Part shown: positions 42,663 to 51,894 of the stretch, in pieces
How the letters are laid out: each line of letters begins with the position of its first letter
How positions within the stretch are numbered: position 1 is the stretch's first letter
Source of the DNA: Candidatus Accumulibacter proximus
GTDB lineage: Bacteria > Pseudomonadota > Gammaproteobacteria > Burkholderiales > Rhodocyclaceae
Direction: 5' to 3'
Length of the DNA stretch: 64,000 nucleotides
Assembly: GCA_016709675.1 (NCBI GenBank)
Contig: JADJMH010000004.1
Location: 122,304 to 186,303, forward strand
The notes under the pieces: model-generated
Databases searched by the model: none
What the model saw: only the letters and a program-made list of their open reading frames with translations
What the model was told of the DNA's origin: nothing
Made by a program: the position numbers and the translations under genes

Positions 42663-43556
42663 TCAAGCTTTTCTTAGTAATATACACTTCCTGATTTCTC
42701 TAGCTGCCAAATAATCAAATAGAGCATCTATTCCTCCGCGGGTCACCCTAACTTCTGATATATGGTCTACATACAACTTTTCAACGCTCTCTGGTATCGC
42801 TTCCAAGCCGTATTCCTTTAACGGCTTCTTCATGAGTTCCGTTTGAAAGTATCGAAGACTGTATCTGATCTTTCTCCTGTAATACAAACGCAGATCACTA
42901 ATCGAGAAACAAGACAACGGGACATACGAAAACACCGCCTCTTTACAAACAGCTATCTTGGTAATATCCCAGCCAACACGTGGATTCAAATCCCAGTACG
43001 CCAACGCGCCAATCAAAGAATCGTCCCCGATTAGGCCAATCGGGAGGCGCACACTGTGCTTTCTCACTCTCTCCACAAATTGATCAGACAAAGCATATAG
43101 ATTCCCCGCCAAGCCGCCATCACGTATCATTGCCGCTCGGTTTTTCGGTGACACTTTCGCTGACGGAAGAGCCGCGGCAGCGTTCACACGTGGGTTGCTC
43201 ACGATACACTCTTCCAGAGCGTCGAGGGAATTCTCCTCAATCTCACAGTCGCCATCCAAGAAAAAGAAGACTTCTGCATCAATGCCAATATCATGAACGA
43301 ACACATTCCAGGCATTCGCCTTGTCACCAAAATTAATCGTAACGAGCCTGCCAAAGCCACTACACGCGATGAACTCCTCCACCAGTGCGCCAGTGTTGTC
43401 GCTACTGCCGTTATTCAGAATTACGCACTCATCGCCATTCCTGATAGCCTTGCTCACGCTTTCCAAGCACTTTATGATATTTTTTTCTTCGTTATGTGCA
43501 AATATCGCCATGGCTCTTCTGCATTTATCTCTTTCCACCAACAAGCTTCTCCTCAT
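42663..43556 (-). CDS. glycosyltransferase family 2
   Basis: A 297-residue GT-A glycosyltransferase. MAIFAHNEEKNIIKCLESV opens the fold, CVILNNGSSDNTGALVEEF is the first Asp block, and VFFFLDGDCEIEENSLDAL contains the D-x-D metal motif. GLIGDDSLIGALAYWDL in the second half is the catalytic Asp region. Donor and acceptor are unknown. It is low in GC compared with the XrtA operon and is preceded by a decayed gene on the same strand, so it is probably a recent arrival. The 130 bases between it and the deacetylase upstream contain nothing assignable. Confidence 0.82.
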   Translation of the reverse strand: MRRSLLVERDKCRRAMAIFAHNEEKNIIKCLESVSKAIRNGDECVILNNGSSDNTGALVEEFIACSGFGRLVTINFGDKANAWNVFVHDIGIDAEVFFFLDGDCEIEENSLDALEECIVSNPRVNAAAALPSAKVSPKNRAAMIRDGGLAGNLYALSDQFVERVRKHSVRLPIGLIGDDSLIGALAYWDLNPRVGWDITKIAVCKEAVFSYVPLSCFSISDLRLYYRRKIRYSLRYFQTELMKKPLKEYGLEAIPESVEKLYVDHISEVRVTRGGIDALFDYLAAREIRKCILLRKA

Positions 43557-43686
43557 CTCTCGTCCCTATGGTAGAGAAAAAAAGCTAGAACTCCTCGTAC
43601 CAAATCTCCGTCACCCTGCATAGAGAGGTTGCTAGCATTACCGTCGATTAATTCCTCCACACTCTGTAGGTACCCACTCAGCCCTT

Positions 43687-44673
43687 TCAATAACTCACTG
43701 CCCCTGGTAGATGTGGCCACCCGTGAAACAAGTTCTTCACCAAGCGCAAGTTAAAGCGCGAAATATGCTCGTCCCACGGGGTAAATCGAGCCAACTGAAA
43801 GAAATCGGCCGTTGGCCCTGATGCTCCCCACGAGGTTGCCACCGCGGCGCTAAAGCCCGCTGCTTTCACCATTTCAACATGCGTCGGAAGATAGTCGACT
43901 TCCGGTCGTCCATTTGGATAGGCGAACAGGTCTACTGGTCTCTCAATCAGAGCCTCTAACTCTAATTTGCCTTGGGCAATTTCGTACCGAGCAGCGTCGT
44001 CGGTCAATGTTGCGAGAATCGGATGGGTCACCGTATGGGCTCCTATGTCGATTCCCGAAGCAGCAAGCGCTCTTACCTGCTCTGGCCGCATCATCAGATC
44101 ATCTGGCAAACGCGCCCCACAAGCCCAAGCGATCTCACTGCATGCCGCAAGTCTGTCTGAGGCGGGGAAGTGTTTGATCGTTCGAATGATCGTCGAGATC
44201 GCTTGCTGACGTTCCGCCAAGTTGCTGAGCCTAAGCGAACATTCCTTGATGAAATGCACGTTCAAAGTAGAGAGCTCAGTACGTCGTATCGCTTCAATCA
44301 CTGTGTCATTCCACATGCGCCCACCGCCAACGTATCCGGTAGTCACGAATACCGTCGCACTGGCTCCGTGCTTCTTCAGAATAGGCGCCGCAACTTCGGC
44401 ATTATCCGCATATCCATCGTCGAAAGTAATCGAGAGGCAGCGGTCGCGTAACGTCCCTGCTCTTAATTTGTCAATTGCCGTTGCGAGCGGGAGAATACAC
44501 CAACACTTCACAAGCTCTCCAAGCAAACGATCAAATCTTGCAGCGTACATCTCCCGTGGAAACAAGGGATCCGGCTCAGGGTGTACCCGATGAAAGATCA
44601 GTATTGACAAAGCCCGCCCACTGATCAAGGTCGCCGCGCTGGCCACAAGATCAAAAATAATCGATCCCGCCAT
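43687..44673 (-). CDS. polysaccharide deacetylase (CE4)
   Basis: A 328-residue NodB-homology protein that removes N- or O-acetyl groups from a glycan. CLSITFDDGYADNAEVAAPILKKHG is motif 1 with the catalytic Asp pair, and IDIGAHTVTHPILATL is motif 2 with the zinc-binding His pair. FAYPNGRPEVDYLP is motif 3. The N-terminus has a short hydrophobic stretch but no clear signal peptide. It ends the minus-strand operon that runs from the XrtA region, only ten bases after the TPR protein gene. Confidence 0.87.
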   Translation of the reverse strand: MAGSIIFDLVASAATLISGRALSILIFHRVHPEPDPLFPREMYAARFDRLLGELVKCWCILPLATAIDKLRAGTLRDRCLSITFDDGYADNAEVAAPILKKHGASATVFVTTGYVGGGRMWNDTVIEAIRRTELSTLNVHFIKECSLRLSNLAERQQAISTIIRTIKHFPASDRLAACSEIAWACGARLPDDLMMRPEQVRALAASGIDIGAHTVTHPILATLTDDAARYEIAQGKLELEALIERPVDLFAYPNGRPEVDYLPTHVEMVKAAGFSAAVATSWGASGPTADFFQLARFTPWDEHISRFNLRLVKNLFHGWPHLPGAVSY

Positions 44674-44683
44674 AATTCTGCCG

Positions 44684-45436
44684 CTACGGGTCGCGCGATG
44701 GCAAAGCGGCCGAACGTGGCTCTACGCTCCGAGTGCTCCCATCTGGCGGAGACACCTCCGTTTTCACGGTCTTTCGAGCAATCCAATGGCCACTCCGTTG
44801 TAACTTCGCTTTCAGGCCCGGCAAGGAAAACCCTCCCTCAGCAGCAAGTTCTGCGTATGTCTGAGCCAGTTCGAACTTCCCGAGATCGAAATAGGCCAGC
44901 CCGATGTTGTACTGAGCGTTTGTGGTCCACTCACTGCGCTCCGTGAGATATTTTGCCGCCAAATCAATTTTTTCTCTCGCCTCCGAGATTCTTCGGTGTC
45001 GGATCAGATACTGACCATATGCCAGATAAACCATTCCATCATTGCTGGCGAACGCCAAGGCACGAACATAGTAGCACTCGATGGGCCACCTGCCCCCGGG
45101 GGGACTCTCGGTTTGCAGCTTTGCCCCGACCCGGTCGACCGCCCACAAAGCGCCTGGATGATTTGGAAATGCACGAAGCGTATAGTTAAAGTCGCCCATT
45201 ATCCAAGCAAGGGCTTTTTTATCACCATTTATGAGCAAGACTATTGGCGTCGAATAATGAAACTTTTCGACCATTTGCTTATCTTCTGCACGGGCGGTTC
45301 TATAGTCCCACGGGCCGACTGCATTGACAAACGGCGAGCCACATTGAAGATCAACGGCGTGAGCGCGAGCGGGGATCACGCCACACAGGATTCCCCATCC
45401 CATAACGACTACAAGCATTGCCAGCGAATGAACCAT
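44684..45436 (-). CDS. periplasmic TPR-repeat protein
   Basis: A 250-residue protein with an N-terminal signal peptide (VHSLAMLVVVMGWGILCGV, cleavage likely after ARAHA). The ATG at 45436 follows GAGGAAAA and is preferred to 45475. Helical repeats in the second half (YVRALAFASNDGMVYLAYGQYLIRH, ISEAREKIDLAAKYL, TTNAQYNIGLAYFDLGKFELAQTYAELAAEGG) are tetratricopeptide-like. It directly follows the O-antigen-ligase-like gene and precedes the deacetylase, and may be a scaffold for polymer assembly. No enzyme motif was seen. Confidence 0.7.
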   Translation of the reverse strand: MVHSLAMLVVVMGWGILCGVIPARAHAVDLQCGSPFVNAVGPWDYRTARAEDKQMVEKFHYSTPIVLLINGDKKALAWIMGDFNYTLRAFPNHPGALWAVDRVGAKLQTESPPGGRWPIECYYVRALAFASNDGMVYLAYGQYLIRHRRISEAREKIDLAAKYLTERSEWTTNAQYNIGLAYFDLGKFELAQTYAELAAEGGFSLPGLKAKLQRSGHWIARKTVKTEVSPPDGSTRSVEPRSAALPSRDP

Positions 45437-45562
45437 CAGCTTTTCCTCATTACCCGATTGAATTCCAGAATCCAATCAGTGGGACTCCGAGGCCTAATAG
45501 AATGGCCGGAGTAAACCACCGCCACAGCAAACGCCTCTGCGATATTACGGCCAAAGCATATC

Positions 45563-46918
45563 TTACGAAGCATCTTGGTATCTTGATTCCCCCGGTGAAA
45601 CGACGTCCACCGTGGTCGGTGCCCTCTGGCGCCGAAGTCCCGCGTACTGCAGGAATGTCATGGGGAGCTCGTGCTCCCACGCACGCTTCTCGACCCACTG
45701 CCTAGTACTTACGGCAACGACCATGAGGTAATATGGGAGATCAAAATACGCCAACGACAGGAAAGCTCCGCCTACCGCATATCCTGCCAAGCTCACCTGT
45801 ATCATCCCCCCGAGTTGTGCAGCCCATTTGGCCTCCGGAATATTTCCTGCGTTTGTCCGCAGCCAACCGGCGCAGCGATAGGTCGTGAAGCACAACGCCA
45901 AATATATAAGAAGGCCGACAAAACCGTGATTTCCGAGCACCTGGAAGTAGATACTGTGTGCAGCAAGTGCATTGGCGCTCCCGGCGTAAGTGAGGAATAG
46001 GAACTGATGCTGATAATACATACCTCCACCAAAAAAGTAATGCTTCGCAACCTCCAATGCGACGCGCCAAGCGGTTATTCGCCCCATCGCTGAGCCATCT
46101 TCCTCGTACGTGGCGATCGTGTCCATCCGATTCCACCATGCTTCAGGCATCATCGGCAACACGCCCACGGCCATAACGAGAATCATCAAAGTGGCCAGAC
46201 CTTTGCGCGAGCTACGCCACCAGAATACGGCTCCCATGCAAGCTATGGCCAGCATCCCACCACGCGAGTGCGACCCGAGGGCGGAAGCTGCGCAAAGGAT
46301 TATGACAATACTCAGCAAATGCTTCAGCCATGTTCTTGAACATTGTAGTTGAAGGAAATGCACGAGCGGAATCGTTGCAATCAATGCCAATGCGAATTCG
46401 TTGTTGTCTTCGATGAACGAGCCAGGCGGTCCCCACACGCGGTAGTTGCCCCCATTAAGTATCGTGAATAGTCCCCCTTTCGCGCCAAGAATAGCCAGAG
46501 ATCCAGCAACGACCCAGGCAAATGCCATGATTTGATGCTTCGTCTTGAGCAGGGCCAAGGCGACAAAGGTCATGAAGTATATCTTCATCACCTTGCTCCA
46601 CTGCAAGTAGTCGCCAGCCGGATCAATCCCCATAAGCCAGGAAATTGTCATCCAGAGAGCAAAGGCTGCGAGGATTCCCGCCGGCAGACTCCGGAAAGGC
46701 GATTGTCGCTCCTTGGTGACCAAGAGGCCAGTGATGGTCGCGGCCACAGCGATTGCAGCCAGTGGCGCATTGGACGCGAAGCCATAGGCATAGCGGTGCG
46801 GATTCATGAGACTAAGCCAGACCCACAGCACCACGCCCACCCATGGCCGCTTGAGCGCCATGAGAGCCATGGCGATGACAATAGAGACAAGAAGAACGTC
46901 GCGCACTGATCTGCCCAA
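45563..46918 (-). CDS. putative O-glycosylation ligase, exosortase A system-associated (O-antigen ligase/polymerase-like)
   Basis: A 451-residue polytopic membrane protein with ten or more hydrophobic segments. PWVGVVLWVWLSLMNPHRYAYGFA near the N-terminus and GSFIEDNNEFALALIATIPLV in the middle are hallmarks of the XrtA-associated O-ligase family (TIGR03097 as I recall). SHSRGGMLAIACMGAVFWWR holds the conserved Arg of the Wzy_C domain, and ALAAHSIYFQVLGNHGFVG the periplasmic His-rich loop. Such proteins join or polymerise lipid-linked glycans. The start is uncertain: TTG at 46918 directly after the previous stop, or GTG at 46906. Confidence 0.85.
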   Translation of the reverse strand: MGRSVRDVLLVSIVIAMALMALKRPWVGVVLWVWLSLMNPHRYAYGFASNAPLAAIAVAATITGLLVTKERQSPFRSLPAGILAAFALWMTISWLMGIDPAGDYLQWSKVMKIYFMTFVALALLKTKHQIMAFAWVVAGSLAILGAKGGLFTILNGGNYRVWGPPGSFIEDNNEFALALIATIPLVHFLQLQCSRTWLKHLLSIVIILCAASALGSHSRGGMLAIACMGAVFWWRSSRKGLATLMILVMAVGVLPMMPEAWWNRMDTIATYEEDGSAMGRITAWRVALEVAKHYFFGGGMYYQHQFLFLTYAGSANALAAHSIYFQVLGNHGFVGLLIYLALCFTTYRCAGWLRTNAGNIPEAKWAAQLGGMIQVSLAGYAVGGAFLSLAYFDLPYYLMVVAVSTRQWVEKRAWEHELPMTFLQYAGLRRQRAPTTVDVVSPGESRYQDAS

Positions 46919-48271
46919 CTAAGCAATGTCGACATGGCTGACGATGTAGCGAAACTTGCCGGATTTTTCCCGCGCGATTTCTGCCACCCGTTCCACAACC
47001 ACGACCACGCTTTGTCCCAGGCGCGCCTTGAGGCCAGCCACGATGGTTGCGTCGACCTGCAATCCGCAACCCTCGCCGGGAACGATCTGGACGATGACCC
47101 GCTCCCGGGTCTCCTGTACGACCTTGAAGGCGGCGACTTCGGGAATGTCGCGGATCGGGTAGATCACCGCCAATCCGTGCATGATGGTGCCATCTGCCGC
47201 GACGACGAAGTCGGTGCTTCTGCCCTGGATTTCCGCCAGCAACGGCAGACTTCGACCACAGGGGCACGCTTTTTCCGACATTGACGCGACATCGCCGGTG
47301 CGGTAACGGATGAACGGGAAGTCGGCCGTCGCGAGGTGGGTTGTCACCACTTCACCGGCTTCGCCGGCTGGCAACACGTTGCCCTCCGGGTCGACAATCT
47401 CGACGATCAGGTCCTCGGCCGTGAGGTGCATCCCCCCCTCCGGACACTGGTGGGCAATGAAACCTGCATCCCGGCCGCCGTAGCCGTTGGCCACTGCACA
47501 GCCAAAGACACGGGCAATGTCGCCCCGCTGATGGTCGTACAGCCGCTCCGATGTCACGAAAGCCACCTTTATTCCCAGATCGCTCATGACCTGGCCCCGC
47601 TCTTCCGCATGACGGGCAATCAGCGACAGGGACGACGGATAACCAAAAAGCATTGCCGGGCGAAAGTGCCGGATGGTGTCCACGAAACGGCCGAGGTTGG
47701 CTTCGCTCATCTCAAACGCAGGGAGCAACCGGGTCCGCATCAACCGGTCGCGAAGCTGGCGCATGCGATCCTGCGAGGTGAGTTCGATCGGCGAGCCCCA
47801 GACGACGATTTCCGGATCACCGATATCGACGTTCCACCAGCGGGTTGCGCGCCACTTCGCCGCGACATCATGGCTGACCCTTTCTTTCCCGATAAAGAAG
47901 ATCAGCGGTTCGCCGGAAGATCCCCCCGTGTTGAAACGCGCCAGCCCGGTGGCAGTTTCCGACTTCATGCGTTCGCCTTCGGCGCGAATGACCGATTTGG
48001 TCAGGAACGGCAGCTTTTGCAGATCCTGCGTGCTGGACACCTGCTCGGGGCGAAAACCGAGTTCGGCAAAGAGATCGCGGTAGTAAGGCACGTGCGTCCC
48101 CACTCGAGTCAGGAGCTGGCGCAGCCTGTCGATGCGAAACGCCTCCAACCTGCCACGCGACCACCACTGGGATTGGTCCATCGCCCGCCGAACGCTGACC
48201 GTATCGTGCCCCTTGACGCGTTCCTGAAGAGGAAACAGCAGATTGGCAACAACTGAAGTGTACAAGCTCAT
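46919..48271 (-). CDS. phenylacetate-CoA ligase-like adenylating enzyme (PaaK/CapK family)
   Basis: A 450-residue ANL-type protein of the PaaK/CapK group. FNTGGSSGEPLIFFIGKER is the ATP loop, YGGRDAGFIAHQCPEGGMHL the A5-like region, and PFIRYRTGDVASMSEKACPCGRSLPLL the shared PaaK ending with its Cys-x-Cys pair. The ATG at 48271 overlaps the stop of the upstream glycosyltransferase (ATGA). CapK-like genes are frequent in capsule and EPS clusters, but their substrates are mostly unknown. It may activate an acyl group for glycan decoration. Confidence 0.83.
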   Translation of the reverse strand: MSLYTSVVANLLFPLQERVKGHDTVSVRRAMDQSQWWSRGRLEAFRIDRLRQLLTRVGTHVPYYRDLFAELGFRPEQVSSTQDLQKLPFLTKSVIRAEGERMKSETATGLARFNTGGSSGEPLIFFIGKERVSHDVAAKWRATRWWNVDIGDPEIVVWGSPIELTSQDRMRQLRDRLMRTRLLPAFEMSEANLGRFVDTIRHFRPAMLFGYPSSLSLIARHAEERGQVMSDLGIKVAFVTSERLYDHQRGDIARVFGCAVANGYGGRDAGFIAHQCPEGGMHLTAEDLIVEIVDPEGNVLPAGEAGEVVTTHLATADFPFIRYRTGDVASMSEKACPCGRSLPLLAEIQGRSTDFVVAADGTIMHGLAVIYPIRDIPEVAAFKVVQETRERVIVQIVPGEGCGLQVDATIVAGLKARLGQSVVVVVERVAEIAREKSGKFRYIVSHVDIA

Positions 48272-49386
48272 CGCACCCCCTGCGGTAACCGCTGAGGCTG
48301 CGTGATTGCCCGTTGATACACTTCTGCCCAGCGCGGCCAGACAGACTCCCAAGTGTATCTCGCCACTTCCTGCAAGCCATTATCAACCAGGCGCCTCGAC
48401 AATTCGCCTTCTTCGATGACCCTTGCGATGGCCTCGGCCATCGCTTGCGGCGAGCGCGGCGGCACCAGCAAGGCGGTGTGGCCGTCGCGCACCATGTAGG
48501 GTACGCCGCCAACGTTGGTGCTCACCACCGGGACGCCACTCGCCAGGGCCTCAAGCACCGAGTTCGGCATGTTGTCGACCAGGCTCGGGTTGATCGCCAC
48601 ATCTACGCTCCGGTAAAGCTCGGCCATGGCGGATGGTTCGAGCCGGCCGGCAAAGAGCACCGAGGACGCCAACCCCAGGTCTTCAGAAAGCTGCCGAAGC
48701 GCTTCGCCTTCCGGCCCGGAACCGGCAATCGTCAGGGTCGCTTCCGGATAGCGTGAGTGGACGATCGCAAAGGCCCGGATAGCCGTCTCGTTATCGTAGA
48801 TCTTCTCCAGATTCCTGGCTACCAGCAGGCGGCGCCGCGGCTTTCTCATGGCTTCTTCAACCGCCTCATCGTTCCTGAAGCGCCCAATGTTGACGATGTT
48901 GGGCACGACGTCGGCGCCGATACCGAAGCGGGCAAAGACTTCCTTTAGGAAGCCGGAGGGTACAGCCAGCACGGCGACGCGACCCATTGTACACCTGACC
49001 AGTCGACTCGACCTGGCCAGAAAGGTTTCTGCCTCGCCGCCGCGGTAGTTCACGACAGCCGGCACGTTCCTGAAACGAGCGATCCATACCGCTGGTGCAG
49101 CGAACAGGTGCCACGACCAGCCGGAGTTGGCCATGATGTGAATCACATCACACTGACCGGCGACCCGCCACAAGGTAAACAGGTAAGGAATCAATCTAAA
49201 GAGTGCACGTAGCACCGGTACGCGACCGATCCACAGGGGCCGGTAGGGCGCATTCACCTGCACCTGCCGAACCTTGACTCCAGAATTGGCAAGCAAGTCG
49301 GCGAGCTGTCGGGTTTGGTTCGCCATTCCGCCAAACGGTGGCGGCAGGGGGCCAACGAGACCGACGCGAATAACCGTCTCGATCAC
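48268..49386 (-). CDS. glycosyltransferase, GT4
   Basis: A 372-residue GT-B enzyme. GTG at 49386 is the start, with GAGGGAGG just upstream; the longer open frame to 49587 overlaps the neighbour and is not GT-like. VGLVGPLPPPFGGMANQTRQL is the acceptor loop, VPNIVNIGRF leads into the second domain, and NPSLVDNMPNSVLEALASGVPVVSTNVGGVP is the classical E-x(7)-E donor motif. It begins 10 bases after the stop of the preceding glycosyltransferase in the same operon. Confidence 0.88.
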   Translation of the reverse strand: MIETVIRVGLVGPLPPPFGGMANQTRQLADLLANSGVKVRQVQVNAPYRPLWIGRVPVLRALFRLIPYLFTLWRVAGQCDVIHIMANSGWSWHLFAAPAVWIARFRNVPAVVNYRGGEAETFLARSSRLVRCTMGRVAVLAVPSGFLKEVFARFGIGADVVPNIVNIGRFRNDEAVEEAMRKPRRRLLVARNLEKIYDNETAIRAFAIVHSRYPEATLTIAGSGPEGEALRQLSEDLGLASSVLFAGRLEPSAMAELYRSVDVAINPSLVDNMPNSVLEALASGVPVVSTNVGGVPYMVRDGHTALLVPPRSPQAMAEAIARVIEEGELSRRLVDNGLQEVARYTWESVWPRWAEVYQRAITQPQRLPQGVR

Positions 49387-49396
49387 ATTCCCTCCC

Positions 49397-50605
49397 TCAC
49401 CCGACCAACTGCCGGAAAGGTCGCACATAGTGCTCCACGGAACGTCGCCAGTTTCGTTCTGTCTCGACGAAGCGGCGGCCCGCAGCACGCAAATGGGGCC
49501 AGGTGCTTCGCTTGTCCAGGAGCTCCAGGACAGTACTGGCGAGCGCGGGGGCGTCACCCGCCCTGAACAACATTCCGGTCTCTCCATGCCGAATCAGTTC
49601 GCGATGGCCACCGACATCCGAGGCGGCGAAGATCCGCCCCTGTGCCATGGCCTCGAGTGGCTTGAGCGGCGTAACCAGTTCGGTGAGTCGCATTGAATGG
49701 CGAGGGTAGGCCAAGACCTCGACGAGATCGTAATAGCGCCGGACCTCGGCATGCGGAACACGGCCGGCAAACACCACCTTGTCTGTTAAACCAAGTCGGG
49801 CGGCCTGTTCCTTCAGCGCGTGCTCCTGTGGACCACCGCCAACAAGCAGCAGGCGTACATCAGGGCGCGTCTCGATAATCTGCGGCAGCGCGTCGAGCAG
49901 GAGGTCAAGCCCTTCGTAGGCGTAGAAAGAGCCGATGAAGCCGATGACCGTCGCGTCCTGCAGACCCAGGCCGGACTTGAGTGCGGCATCGGGCTCGCCG
50001 CCGACGACGAAGGACTCGATATCGACGGCATTGGGAATGACTGTCACTTTCTCCGCCTGGACGCCGCGCGCCACGATGTCCTTCCGCAGGCCATCGCAGA
50101 TCGTGAAAACGTGGTCCGCGCGCTTCAGGGCATAGGTTTCCATACGACGGGTGACACGGTAGCGAAGACTTCCCTCGGTGGTCGTCCCGTCGTCCACCGC
50201 GGCATCTTCCCAGAAAGCTCGCACCTCATACGCCACCGGCAACCCCAGGCGTTTGCCAACCAGCAGCGCCGGAATGGCGTTGAGTACCGGCGAGTGGACG
50301 TGCAGGATGTCGGGTTTGACGATGTCGATCACCTCCATCAGGCGCTTTTCGACCTGGTACATGAGGCCCACAGGGTGAAGGCCGGGCAGGCGCATGCCAG
50401 CGAACGCGGAAACCGTCGTGCGGTAGAAATGCCACCCGTCCACATCCTCCTCAGCCCTTTGACAACCAACCTGCTTGGGCGTCGTGAGGTGAAAGGTCTG
50501 CCAGCCCAGCTTGCGCTGCTCGCGCAGGATCGACAGCGTACGGAAGGTATAGCCGCTGTGCAGAGGGATGGAGTGATCGAGGATGTGCAGAACACGTAGA
50601 CTCAT
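49397..50605 (-). CDS. glycosyltransferase, exosortase A system-associated (Daro_2409-like GT4)
   Basis: A 402-residue GT-B enzyme. MSLRVLHILDHSIPLHSGYTFRTL is the start typical of the XrtA-associated glycosyltransferase family TIGR04063. YEVRAFWEDAAVDDG, VIPNAVDIESF, YAYEGLDLLLDALP and LVTPLKPLEAMAQGRIFAASDVGGH follow the family order. The ATG at 50605 fits the family; the frame is open to 50809 but the extra residues are unlike it. The gene has 79 bases to the upstream gene, the largest gap in this part of the operon. Confidence 0.9.
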   Translation of the reverse strand: MSLRVLHILDHSIPLHSGYTFRTLSILREQRKLGWQTFHLTTPKQVGCQRAEEDVDGWHFYRTTVSAFAGMRLPGLHPVGLMYQVEKRLMEVIDIVKPDILHVHSPVLNAIPALLVGKRLGLPVAYEVRAFWEDAAVDDGTTTEGSLRYRVTRRMETYALKRADHVFTICDGLRKDIVARGVQAEKVTVIPNAVDIESFVVGGEPDAALKSGLGLQDATVIGFIGSFYAYEGLDLLLDALPQIIETRPDVRLLLVGGGPQEHALKEQAARLGLTDKVVFAGRVPHAEVRRYYDLVEVLAYPRHSMRLTELVTPLKPLEAMAQGRIFAASDVGGHRELIRHGETGMLFRAGDAPALASTVLELLDKRSTWPHLRAAGRRFVETERNWRRSVEHYVRPFRQLVG

Positions 50606-50684
50606 CGTCCGCCGCCCGTGAACCTGAGCGAATTTCCGGAGAGTTCGGGTGCGCTGCGATGTCTTGGTAGGGTAGTAGCGTATT

Positions 50685-51878
50685 TCACAGGTCAAGGTAG
50701 CGATCGATGATTGAGAGGTGCGCATCCCAGCTGTAGCGTGCCAGTACCTGTTGTCGTGCGGCGGTGCCGATGGATAAGGCGCGGCCGGGTTCCCGAAGTA
50801 TGGATTCAACCTGACTGACGAACTGTGAAATAGTCCCTGCGGTCAGAAAATCGCGCTCCGGAATGGCGTCGATGGCGGTTGCGCATTCCTGCGAGGCGAC
50901 AACCGGCATAGCCATCGCCATCGCTTCCAGGATCTTGTTCTGCACGCCGCGCGCCAAGCGAAGGGGAGCGACGACGACCGCAGCATGCCGCAGGTACGGG
51001 CGGACGTCCGGGACGGTTCCGGTCACCACAACGTGCTCGCCGGCCAGCGCCTCGACCGCGGGCGTCGGACTGCGCCCGACGATGTAGAAGCGCAAGCTGG
51101 GCCCCTTCTGTAGCAGGAGAGGCAAAATCTCCGCTACGAACCAGGTGACTGCATCGATATTTGGCCAGTAGTCCATGGCGCCGGTAAACACCAGAGGCAG
51201 CTGTCGCGCGCCGAACGGTGAAGGAAACGCGTGCTGGGGCGAGAAATAGTCGGCATCCACGCCGTTACACATCGCTTCGACCTTGTCGGCGCACTCTGGC
51301 GCGAGATCACGAAACAGATCGGCTTCGGCTTCGGTGACAAAGAATGAACGCTCGGCCCGGCTCGACACAGCCCGCTCGAAGGTGAGCAGACTCCTGCCCT
51401 CACGCCGGTAGAGCCAGGACATCGGCCAGCGGTGCTTGGCAGCATACTGGCTCCATTTCAGCGAGTCGACATCAACGAAGTCGACCAGCTGTCGTTGCTG
51501 CGAGGCCCGCTCGACGAACATGGCCATGACAGAGGAAAAGACAAGCACAGCATCGATCTGCTGCTCGTGCAAGACCCGGTCGACCCACGCCTGCAAACCT
51601 GCATTGCGGTAGTAGGCAAGGGCCAGTGGCCGGCTGCTGACCAGACCGCGCAAGCTCAAGAGCTTGGCCATGGGAGGCGAGAGGCGTGCAACGTGCATCT
51701 CGGCGCAATACCTGCTCACAACGTCGACATGCTGCTCGTCCTCCGGATCGTCGATGAAGGTGCCAAGAAAAACCCGGTGGCTGCCAGCCAGATGCTTCAG
51801 CAGATGATACGAGCGAACCTTGTCGCCCTTGTTCGGAGGGTAAGGAAGTCGATGTACCAGGTACAGAAGGTTGCTCAT
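50685..51878 (-). CDS. sugar transferase, PEP-CTERM/EpsH1 system-associated (GT4)
   Basis: A 397-residue glycosyltransferase. LLYLVHRLPYPPNKGDKVRSYHLL at the N-terminus is nearly diagnostic of the XrtA-associated family TIGR03087. VDFVDVDSLKWSQYA, LVFTGAMDYWPNIDAVTWF and VVVAPLRLARGVQNKILEAMAMAMPVV follow as expected. The ATG at 51878 begins that motif; the frame is open further to 51956. It lies 16 bases downstream of the amidotransferase, so they are co-transcribed. Confidence 0.9.
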   Translation of the reverse strand: MSNLLYLVHRLPYPPNKGDKVRSYHLLKHLAGSHRVFLGTFIDDPEDEQHVDVVSRYCAEMHVARLSPPMAKLLSLRGLVSSRPLALAYYRNAGLQAWVDRVLHEQQIDAVLVFSSVMAMFVERASQQRQLVDFVDVDSLKWSQYAAKHRWPMSWLYRREGRSLLTFERAVSSRAERSFFVTEAEADLFRDLAPECADKVEAMCNGVDADYFSPQHAFPSPFGARQLPLVFTGAMDYWPNIDAVTWFVAEILPLLLQKGPSLRFYIVGRSPTPAVEALAGEHVVVTGTVPDVRPYLRHAAVVVAPLRLARGVQNKILEAMAMAMPVVASQECATAIDAIPERDFLTAGTISQFVSQVESILREPGRALSIGTAARQQVLARYSWDAHLSIIDRYLDL

Positions 51879-51894
51879 GTGCGGATACGCAACC

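Noticed and set aside
46919..48271. Phenylacetate degradation gene (paaK)
   Set aside because: No other paa genes are present, and it is coupled by overlap to a glycosyltransferase. CapK-like EPS function is more likely.
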